NCBI RefSeq assembly: GCF_014204625.1
Contig: NZ_JACHLU010000018.1
Location: 32,150-96,149 of the forward strand
Source: Gillisella vitis
GTDB taxonomy: Bacteria; Pseudomonadota; Alphaproteobacteria; Rhizobiales; Rhizobiaceae
Direction: 5' to 3'
DNA length: 64,000 nucleotides
The notes beneath the pieces are model-generated. The model made no database searches, had not been told where the DNA came from, and was given only the letters and a program-made list of their open reading frames with translations. A program made the position numbers and the translations under genes. This document shows positions 18,289 through 25,277 of the stretch, piece by piece (position 1 is the stretch's first letter; each line of letters begins with the position of its first letter).

Positions 18289-19740
18289 ATGGCTAGGGCA
18301 GCGACCCAGACATCTCCCGCAGCTGGCAAGGTGACGCAGGTCATCGGCGCTGTCGTCGACGTGAAGTTCGATGGCGTGTTGCCTCCGATCCTGAATGCGT
18401 TGGAAACCAGCAATGGCGGCAACCGGCTGGTGCTGGAAGTTGCCCAGCATCTCGGCGAAAACGTTGTTCGCACAATCGCCATGGACTCGACCGAAGGTCT
18501 GGTTCGTGGGCAGGCTGTGTCCGATACCGGCGCTCCGATTTCGGTTCCGGTTGGCGATGAAACGCTTGGCCGCATCCTGAACGTGATCGGTGAGCCTGTT
18601 GACGAACTTGGCCCGGTTGGCACTGAAGCGCGTCGTGCGATCCACCAGCCTGCTCCTGATTATGTTGAGCAGTCAACAGAATCTGAAATTCTCGTCACCG
18701 GCATCAAGGTGGTTGACCTGCTGGCTCCTTACGCCAAGGGTGGCAAGATCGGCCTGTTCGGTGGTGCTGGCGTTGGCAAGACCGTTTTGATCATGGAATT
18801 GATCAACAACGTGGCCAAGGCGCACGGTGGCTATTCGGTATTTGCTGGCGTGGGTGAACGTACCCGCGAAGGCAATGACCTGTACCACGAAATGATTGAG
18901 TCCAAGGTGAACGTTGACCCGCATGAAAACGGTGGCTCTGCTGCTGGTTCCAAGTGCGCGCTCGTTTACGGCCAGATGAACGAGCCTCCAGGTGCGCGTG
19001 CGCGTGTTGCCTTGACGGGTCTGACCATCGCTGAAGATTTCCGCGACAAGGGTCAGGACGTTCTGTTCTTTGTGGACAACATCTTCCGCTTCACGCAGGC
19101 TGGTTCTGAAGTGTCGGCTCTTCTGGGTCGTATTCCTTCGGCGGTTGGTTATCAGCCAACACTGGCGACTGACATGGGTGCTCTTCAGGAACGCATCACC
19201 ACTACGAACAAGGGTTCTATCACCTCTGTTCAGGCGATTTACGTTCCCGCCGACGACTTGACCGACCCGGCTCCTGCAACATCCTTTGCTCACCTGGACG
19301 CAACGACCGTTCTTAACCGTTCGATTGCAGAAAAGGGTATTTATCCGGCTGTTGACCCGCTCGACTCCACGTCGCGTATGCTTGACCCGATGGTTGTTGG
19401 GGAAGAGCATTACGAAGTCGCCCGTAAGGTTCAATCGACCTTGCAGCGCTACAAGTCGCTTCAGGACATCATCGCCATCCTCGGCATGGATGAATTGTCG
19501 GAAGAAGACAAGGTTACCGTTGCCCGCGCTCGTAAGATTGAGCGCTTCCTGTCGCAGCCTTTCCACGTGGCTGAAATCTTCACGGGTTCGCCAGGCAAGC
19601 TGGTTTCGCTGGAAGACACGATCAAGGGCTTCAAGGGTCTTGTGAACGGTGAATACGACCACATGCCAGAAGCTGCCTTCTACATGGTTGGTTCGATGGA
19701 TGAAGCCATCGAAAAGGCCAAGAAGCTGGCTGCTGCCTGA
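18289..19740 (+). CDS. atpD: ATP synthase F1 beta subunit (catalytic)
   Basis: A 483-aa catalytic subunit with Walker A GGAGVGKTVLI near residue 160, GERTREGNDLYHEM near 195, Walker B LFFVDNIFRFTQAGSEVSALLGR, and the DELSE region (GMDELSEEDK) near the C-terminus. I chose the ATG at 18289 because AGAGG at 18276-18280 is 8 bases upstream; the ATG at 18283 is too close to that site and the upstream part of the frame overlaps the end of atpG. Confidence 0.97.
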   Translation: MARAATQTSPAAGKVTQVIGAVVDVKFDGVLPPILNALETSNGGNRLVLEVAQHLGENVVRTIAMDSTEGLVRGQAVSDTGAPISVPVGDETLGRILNVIGEPVDELGPVGTEARRAIHQPAPDYVEQSTESEILVTGIKVVDLLAPYAKGGKIGLFGGAGVGKTVLIMELINNVAKAHGGYSVFAGVGERTREGNDLYHEMIESKVNVDPHENGGSAAGSKCALVYGQMNEPPGARARVALTGLTIAEDFRDKGQDVLFFVDNIFRFTQAGSEVSALLGRIPSAVGYQPTLATDMGALQERITTTNKGSITSVQAIYVPADDLTDPAPATSFAHLDATTVLNRSIAEKGIYPAVDPLDSTSRMLDPMVVGEEHYEVARKVQSTLQRYKSLQDIIAILGMDELSEEDKVTVARARKIERFLSQPFHVAEIFTGSPGKLVSLEDTIKGFKGLVNGEYDHMPEAAFYMVGSMDEAIEKAKKLAAA

Positions 19741-19809
19741 TCTATGGATCAAAGGAAGCACGGCGTTTGCCGTGCTTCCGTTCTCCATCCTAAAAAGAAG
19801 TGAAGAGTC

Positions 19810-20217
19810 ATGGCCGACAATTTCAATTTTGAACTGGTTTCGCCCGAGCGCCTGCTGATTTCGGAATTGGTGAGCGAGGTTGTCATTCCGGCGACGGAAG
19901 GCGAGATGACCGTGATGGCACGCCATGCACCGACCATGACAACGATCAAGCCAGGTGTTGTGGCTGTCAAGCGGGCATCCGGCGAAGTCGTGAAATATGT
20001 GGTTTTCGGCGGTTTTGCCGATGTAACACCCGACGGATGCACGCTGCTGGCGGAAAGTGCCGTGCAGCTTTCAGATTTGAACCGCGAGACACTGGCCAAG
20101 CGGATTGAAGCTGCCAAGGCAGAGCTGGAAGATGCTGAACATCACGAGCACCGCACCAAGCTGGAGCAGTTTATGTTCGAGCTGACCCATCTCAATGGTA
20201 CACTCATTCCGGCTTGA
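19810..20217 (+). CDS. atpC: ATP synthase F1 epsilon subunit
   Basis: A 135-aa subunit with the N-terminal beta-sandwich (FELVSPERLLISELVSEVVIPATEGEM, ending in the conserved G-MTVMARHAP turn) and a C-terminal helical segment rich in Glu/Lys. It binds gamma and tunes hydrolysis by F1. It is the last gene of the atp cluster, 69 bases after atpD and followed by a terminator. Confidence 0.95.
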   Translation: MADNFNFELVSPERLLISELVSEVVIPATEGEMTVMARHAPTMTTIKPGVVAVKRASGEVVKYVVFGGFADVTPDGCTLLAESAVQLSDLNRETLAKRIEAAKAELEDAEHHEHRTKLEQFMFELTHLNGTLIPA

Positions 20218-20238
20218 TCCAGTTTGATCATAGCATTC

Positions 20239-20266
20239 AAAACGGCCTTTACGGGCCGTTTTTTGT
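20239..20266 (+). terminator. Rho-independent terminator of the atp operon
   Basis: A G+C-rich stem AAAACGGCC / GGCCGTTTT with a 6-base loop followed by a T-rich run, starting 21 bases after the atpC stop. Confidence 0.88.
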
Positions 20267-20648
20267 TTTGACGGCCTTGACGGTTTAAGCGTGCAAGGGC
20301 TTCATCTCTCTCGGTCTGCTCATTCCAACTTTATAAGTATTGGCCCGGTTGAACCTGTCCGGCAAAAATTGTTATCGTTTTTTCGAAAAGACACACTCAA
20401 ACAAAAAAAGTGAGTGTCTGTCTGGTGCAATCTGAACCTGACAGATTCTCTGGTCGGAGGGATGTATTGACAGGGCGTATTTTGGCCGTCAATCTCCTGA
20501 AATAGTTTAATCTTTTAAATCGTTGAGCCGGTATCGTTTGCATCACTGGCGTCGGCATTTTGTGGGTGTCAAGCTGATCATCGGCGGCAGCGCAATGGTG
20601 ATTTGACAATCAATCAACTCAAGACGATTTTGGGTAAGGAGTCGTGGT
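20267..20648. other. Gene-free interval upstream of the lactate dehydrogenase gene
   Basis: No credible gene. It contains a hairpin with the arms GACACACTC and GTGAGTGTC around 20388-20419, then at 20414-20443 a partial copy of the family C repeat (TCTGTCTGG-TGCAATCTGAACCTGACAG, compare 60803). It ends with the ribosome site AAGGAG of the next gene. An FNR-like TTGAC...ATCAA near 20603 has a 5-base spacer and is probably fortuitous. Confidence 0.5.
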
Positions 20649-21581
20649 ATGAAAGTTGGCGTTGTCGGAGCGGGCATGGTCGGAAGTTCTGCCGCTTACG
20701 CCATGGCGTTGCAGGGTGTGGTTCAAGAGATTGTTCTTCTCGATTCCAACAGAGATCTGGCCGATGCGCAGGCTGAGGATATTTCCCATGCGGTTCCATT
20801 TGTATCGACGACTGTGGTGCGCTCTGGTGATTACATGGATCTTGATGGAGCCGGAATCGTCATCATTGCCGCAGGCGTCAGTCAAAAACCGGGCGAGAGC
20901 CGATTGGACCTGCTTGCCCGCAATGCTGAGGTGTTTCGCATTGTGGTGTCAAAAATTCTCGCCAGCGCACCAAATGCGATTTTGCTGATTGCGTCAAACC
21001 CGGTTGATATCATGACTGATATAGCCACACGGATTTCCGGCCTGCCGCCATCACGGGTGATCGGCTCTGGCACGGTTTTGGATACTGCCCGGTTTCGAAG
21101 TCTTCTTGCGCGCCATTTAGGGATTTCTCCCCAATCTGTCCATGCCTATGTACTGGGCGAGCATGGTGATAGCGAGGTTCTGGCGTGGTCCAATGCCATG
21201 GTTGGTTCTGTGCCACTGTTATCCTTTGCCCAGCAGATGAATGCGCCAATAACCGACGCAGTCCGTGCCGAGATTGACAATGGCGTGCGCAATGCGGCGG
21301 CGAGAATTATCAAAGGGAAAGGTTCGACCTATTTTGGCATTGGTGCAGGGCTGGCCCGGATGGTGAAGGCAATTGCCCGCGACCAGAGGGCTATTCTGTC
21401 GCTGTCGAGCGTGACGGCGGATATTGCTGGCGTGAGTGCCGTTGCAGCCTCCGTGCCGCGGGTTATCGGTGCTGATGGCATTGTCATGGACCTGATACCG
21501 GAATTGGCTCCGAGTGAGCGCGACGCTCTGCGGCGCAGTGCCTTGATGCTGAAAGAGCTTGCTTCTTCCATATTGATTTAA
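20649..21581 (+). CDS. ldh: L-lactate dehydrogenase (NAD-dependent)
   Basis: A 310-aa member of the lactate/malate dehydrogenase family. The NAD fold starts MKVGVVGAGMVGSSAAY. The substrate loop reads AAGVSQKPGESRLDLL, where Gln before KPG is the residue that marks lactate rather than malate dehydrogenases (malate enzymes have Arg), followed by the catalytic-loop Arg. NPVDIMTD and the proton-relay His in YVLGEHGDSEV near residue 177 are present. It reduces pyruvate to lactate with NADH or the reverse. A good AAGGAG ribosome site precedes it. It stands 84 bases before the ArsR-type regulator in the same direction. Confidence 0.9.
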   Translation: MKVGVVGAGMVGSSAAYAMALQGVVQEIVLLDSNRDLADAQAEDISHAVPFVSTTVVRSGDYMDLDGAGIVIIAAGVSQKPGESRLDLLARNAEVFRIVVSKILASAPNAILLIASNPVDIMTDIATRISGLPPSRVIGSGTVLDTARFRSLLARHLGISPQSVHAYVLGEHGDSEVLAWSNAMVGSVPLLSFAQQMNAPITDAVRAEIDNGVRNAAARIIKGKGSTYFGIGAGLARMVKAIARDQRAILSLSSVTADIAGVSAVAASVPRVIGADGIVMDLIPELAPSERDALRRSALMLKELASSILI

Positions 21582-21665
21582 CAGGCTCCTGCTCAAGATT
21601 TTTCTATACGGATGACTGTTTCAAGATTATCGTCTGATGATGAGCGGTCGTTGTTTAAATTGTAG

Positions 21666-22034
21666 ATGGAACCGATGATTTCTTCTTTGACCGACGAAAA
21701 CGCACCTCTGCCATTGGCGGATTTTATGCGGCAGGCAACAGATGCCGTGGCCTTGCTGAAAGCCCTGTCGCACGAAAACAGACTGCTCATCCTGTGCATT
21801 CTGTGCAAAGCCGAGAAAACCGTGGGTGAGCTGGAGGAGATTTTACAGCTCCAGCAGGCGATTGTGTCGCAGCAATTGGCCAGATTGAGGGCTGATGGGC
21901 TGGTGGAAAGCCGACGTGAAGGGCGGCAGATTTATTATTCCATTGCCAACCCTTTGGTAGAGGACGTGGTGGCACTGCTATATAGGCTGTATTGCGACCC
22001 TAAACCCTCGCAGCTCACCCAGCCAGAACTTTAG
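21666..22034 (+). CDS. ArsR-family repressor of the BigR/SqrR (sulfane-sulfur) type
   Basis: A 122-aa winged-helix regulator: LLKALSHENRLLILCILCKAE, recognition helix around QQAIVSQQLARLRADGLVESRREGRQIYYSI, C-terminal dimer helix. Cys44 and Cys110 are 66 residues apart, the same spacing as the two redox cysteines of BigR and SqrR that form a tetrasulfide or disulfide in response to reactive sulfur; the metal-binding motif of classical ArsR (ELCVCDL) is absent. The extra Cys47 is noteworthy. The TAG stop overlaps the edge of a RIME-like repeat. No sulfide-oxidation gene is adjacent, so its target is unknown; ldh upstream is one candidate. Confidence 0.85.
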   Translation: MEPMISSLTDENAPLPLADFMRQATDAVALLKALSHENRLLILCILCKAEKTVGELEEILQLQQAIVSQQLARLRADGLVESRREGRQIYYSIANPLVEDVVALLYRLYCDPKPSQLTQPEL

Positions 22035-22074
22035 AGTTGGTCAGGGAAAAGTGGAATCCGGTTTTCCCTGAAAA
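22033..22074 (+). repeat. RIME-like intergenic palindrome, family A copy 2
   Basis: AGAGTTGGTCAGGGAAAAGTGG with a mirrored half ending TTTTCCCTG. The hairpin arms are CAGGGAAAA and TTTTCCCTG. Its first two bases complete the TAG stop of the ArsR-type gene. Confidence 0.75.
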
Positions 22075-22159
22075 ATTGCAGCAGCCTCGTCATTATGCAA
22101 GTCTATGCCGATGCCATGGTTTCCCGAGAGGGTCTGCATGAACGGGACCGGTGAGAATC

Positions 22160-23056
22160 ATGATTGATAAGCTTGAATTTTTTATCGCTCTTGCTCAGGC
22201 GCAGCATTTTGGCCGTGCAGCAGAAGAGTGTGGAATTTCGCAGCCAACGTTGTCGGCAGCGATCCGCCAGCTGGAAGATCAACTGGGTGTGGCACTGGTG
22301 CAGCGGGCGTCACGCTTTCAAGGTCTGACGCCGGAGGGGCAGCGGGTGCTGGAATGGGCGCGGCGCATTGTTGGCGATGCCCGCACCATGCGTCAGGAAA
22401 TGCGGGCAACCAGAAATGGTCTCGTTGGACATATCAGAATTGCGGTCATTCCCACGGCGCTTGCGATGGTCCAGAAGATCACGGAGCCGTTTCAGTCGCG
22501 CCACCCGGATGTGACATTTCAGATTCTGTCACGCAACTCCCTTCAGGTTCTCAGCCTTCTGGAAAATCTGGAGATTGATGCGGGCATTACCTATCTCGAT
22601 AATGAGCCGCTGGGTCGCGTCACATCCGTGCCGCTCTATGAGGAGCAATATCATTTGATAGCGGCAACGGGCACCCCGCTGGCCGATCGTGAGACCGTGA
22701 CGTGGCAAGAGGTGTCAGACTTGCGGCTCTGTCTTTTGACGCCGGATATGCAAAACCGGCGGATCATCAACCAGCATCTGCTGGAAGCCGGTGTCGAGCC
22801 GAAGCCAACGCTGGAATCCAATTCAATGATTGTGCTTTTTTCTCACATCCGCACCGGAAAATGGGCATCCATCATGCCACGCAATGTTGCGCAGTCCTTT
22901 GGATTCCCAGAGGAAATTCGCATGGTGCCGATTACCAGTCCGCATACCCAGCATCTGGTTGGGCTGGTTGCGACCCATCGTGAACCCTACACGCCGTTGG
23001 TGTCGGCGCTGTTGCACGAGGCGCGTCATCTCGCAGATGCACAAGCGTTTCGATAG
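22160..23056 (+). CDS. LysR-family regulator, probably of the formate dehydrogenase operon
   Basis: A 298-aa LysR protein: the N-terminal helix-turn-helix MIDKLEFFIALAQAQHFGRAAEECG and SQPTLSAAIRQLEDQLG, then a substrate-binding domain beginning GHIRIAVIPTALAM. I chose ATG 22160 because GGTGAG lies 6 bases upstream; a GTG at 22151 is in frame. It is co-oriented with and directly precedes fdsGBA, the arrangement in which other proteobacteria keep the formate dehydrogenase regulator FdsR. The 180-base gap to fdsG would hold its operator. Assignment as FdsR is inferred from position. Confidence 0.88.
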   Translation: MIDKLEFFIALAQAQHFGRAAEECGISQPTLSAAIRQLEDQLGVALVQRASRFQGLTPEGQRVLEWARRIVGDARTMRQEMRATRNGLVGHIRIAVIPTALAMVQKITEPFQSRHPDVTFQILSRNSLQVLSLLENLEIDAGITYLDNEPLGRVTSVPLYEEQYHLIAATGTPLADRETVTWQEVSDLRLCLLTPDMQNRRIINQHLLEAGVEPKPTLESNSMIVLFSHIRTGKWASIMPRNVAQSFGFPEEIRMVPITSPHTQHLVGLVATHREPYTPLVSALLHEARHLADAQAFR

Positions 23057-23236
23057 GTTTTTTCTATCGCGTAACGAAAACGCCTTATTGACCCGGGAAC
23101 AGAACGCCGTGCATTCTGACATAAGATAAAAATGATCCAGTTTTTCAGCATTTAACCGTCATATTCCGGGGCAATTGCAGCGCATCTATCCTTTGATGGA
23201 ATTGGCGATAGACGAGTCTGATCGGGAGGAGCCCAG

Positions 23237-23716
23237 ATGAATATTCACGTGGTTGCCGAGCAGGAGGCAGCGGTGATCTCTCAGATTATTGCGGAGCACC
23301 GTGATCTTGAAGGACCGCTTCTGCCGATTCTTCACGCCATTCAGGCCGAATTTGGCTATGTGCCGGAAAGTGCGAAGCAGATCATTGCCAAGGCATTGAA
23401 TCTGTCGCGGGCCGAAGTGCATGGTGTTGTCACCTTCTATCATGATTTCCGCGATCATCCAGCGGGTCGGCATGTGTTGAAGCTCTGTCGGGCCGAGGCT
23501 TGCCAATCGATGGGTGGCACGCCTCTTGCGGAAAACATCAAAGCCAGACTGGGGGTTGACTGGCATGAAACCACTGCCGATGGCGCGGTGACGCTGGAGC
23601 CGGTATTTTGTCTTGGGCTTTGCGCCTCTGCCCCCGCTGCCATGCTGGATGGGGAGCTTTATGGCCGGTTGGATGAAGACTGTCTGAGCGACATTGTTGA
23701 GGGGTTGAGCCGATGA
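23237..23716 (+). CDS. fdsG: NAD-dependent formate dehydrogenase gamma subunit
   Basis: A 159-aa NuoE-like thioredoxin-fold protein carrying one [2Fe-2S] cluster. Cysteine ligands are in LCRAEACQSMGG and in VFCLGLCASAPAAML. It passes electrons to the flavin subunit. A GGGAGGAG ribosome site lies before ATG 23237. The stop overlaps the fdsB start (ATGA). It is the first gene of the operon fdsGBA-fdhD-fdsD. Confidence 0.95.
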   Translation: MNIHVVAEQEAAVISQIIAEHRDLEGPLLPILHAIQAEFGYVPESAKQIIAKALNLSRAEVHGVVTFYHDFRDHPAGRHVLKLCRAEACQSMGGTPLAENIKARLGVDWHETTADGAVTLEPVFCLGLCASAPAAMLDGELYGRLDEDCLSDIVEGLSR

Positions 23717-25272
23717 GCGTGACCATCTTCGTGCCGCGTGATGCGGCTGCTCTGGCCGTGGGTGCTGATAAAGTGGCCGCCAGCATCGAGCGTGAGGCCA
23801 AGGCCCGCAATCTGGATGTGACACTTGTGCGCAATGGCTCACGCGGGCTTTTGTGGCTGGAAGTGTTGGTGGAGGTGCGCACCAAGGTGGGCCGCATCGC
23901 CTATGGCCCGGTCAAGGTATCGGATGTTGCAAGCCTGTTTGATGCCGATTTTCTCAGCGGTGGTGCACATCCGCTCTGTCATGGCCTGACCAAGGATATT
24001 CCCTATCTCAAAAACCAGACGCGGCTGACATTTTCGCGGTGTGGCATTACCGATCCCTTGTCCCTCGATGATTACAAGCATTACCAGGGTTTGACCGGGC
24101 TTACCAAGGCCATTGCCATGGCGCCTGGCGAAATTGTCCGTCAGGTGACCGATAGCGGCCTGCGCGGTCGTGGCGGAGCGGGTTTTCCCACCGGCATCAA
24201 GTGGAAGACGGTGGCGGATGCCAAGGCCGATCAGAAATACATCGTCTGCAATGCCGATGAGGGCGACAGTGGCACCTTTGCTGACCGGATGATCATGGAA
24301 GGAGATCCCTTTGTCCTGATCGAGGGCATGGCTATCGCTGCCATCGCGGTCGGGGCCACCAAAGGCTATATCTACACCCGTTCGGAATATCCCCATGCGA
24401 TTGTGGTGATGCAGCAGGCAATTGAGATTGCGCGCCGCGAGGGTATTTTGGGCGCATCGGTGTTAGGCTCGTCCTACGCTTTCGACATGGAGGTGCGGAC
24501 CGGCGCTGGCGCTTATGTTTGCGGTGAAGAAACCTCGTTGCTCAACAGTCTGGAAGGCAAGCGGGGCATTGTCCGTGCAAAGCCACCGCTTCCCGCTCTT
24601 GAAGGCTTGTTTGGTAAGCCAACGGTTGTCAACAATGTCATGTCGCTGGCTTCTGTTCCGGTGATCATGGATCGTGGTGCGCAGTTTTACCGGGACTTTG
24701 GCGTTGGCCGTTCCCATGGCACCATTCCGATCCAGCTTGCGGGCAATCTCAAGCACGGCGGGTTGTATGAAATCGCGTTTGGTGTGACGCTGGGCGAGTT
24801 GATCAACGATATTGGCGGCGGCACCATTTCTGGTCGTCCGGTCAAGGCCGTGCAGGTGGGCGGGCCACTCGGGGCTTATTTCCCGCCATCGCTGTTTGAT
24901 ACTGTGTTTGATTATGAAGCCTTCACGGCGGCTGGCGGCCTGATTGGCCATGCCGGAATTGTGGTGTTTGACGATAGCGTCGATATGCTTGATCAGGCGC
25001 GGTTTGCCATGGAGTTTTGCGCGGTCGAGAGTTGCGGCAAATGCACGCCCTGTCGCATCGGCTCCACCCGCGGCGTGGAAACAGTGGACCGGATTGCGCA
25101 AGGCATTGAGCCGGAAAAGAACAAGGCTCTGCTGGAAGACCTGTGCAACACCATGAAATTTGGATCGCTGTGCGCGCTGGGCGGTTTTACACCCTATCCG
25201 GTGATGAGTGCGATGACGCATTTCCCGGATGATTTTGCGCCTGCTACCCCCCTTGTCGAAGCTGCGGAGTAA
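23713..25272 (+). CDS. fdsB: NAD-dependent formate dehydrogenase beta subunit (diaphorase)
   Basis: A 519-aa NuoF-like flavoprotein with an added N-terminal thioredoxin-like domain (about residues 1-95). It shows the FMN/NADH motifs GLRGRGGAGFPTGIKWK and GAGAYVCGEETSLLNSLEGKRG (20-odd residues near 265), and the C-terminal [4Fe-4S] cluster site ESCGKCTPCRIG plus a later Cys in GSLCALGG. It reduces NAD+ with electrons from formate. It overlaps fdsG by four bases and lies 5 bases before fdsA. Confidence 0.96.
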   Translation: MSVTIFVPRDAAALAVGADKVAASIEREAKARNLDVTLVRNGSRGLLWLEVLVEVRTKVGRIAYGPVKVSDVASLFDADFLSGGAHPLCHGLTKDIPYLKNQTRLTFSRCGITDPLSLDDYKHYQGLTGLTKAIAMAPGEIVRQVTDSGLRGRGGAGFPTGIKWKTVADAKADQKYIVCNADEGDSGTFADRMIMEGDPFVLIEGMAIAAIAVGATKGYIYTRSEYPHAIVVMQQAIEIARREGILGASVLGSSYAFDMEVRTGAGAYVCGEETSLLNSLEGKRGIVRAKPPLPALEGLFGKPTVVNNVMSLASVPVIMDRGAQFYRDFGVGRSHGTIPIQLAGNLKHGGLYEIAFGVTLGELINDIGGGTISGRPVKAVQVGGPLGAYFPPSLFDTVFDYEAFTAAGGLIGHAGIVVFDDSVDMLDQARFAMEFCAVESCGKCTPCRIGSTRGVETVDRIAQGIEPEKNKALLEDLCNTMKFGSLCALGGFTPYPVMSAMTHFPDDFAPATPLVEAAE

Positions 25273-25277
25273 CACCC

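Noticed and set aside
20603..20618. Second FNR-like site (TTGAC...ATCAA) before ldh
   Set aside because: The spacer is five bases rather than four, which the FNR/FixK dimer would not accept.
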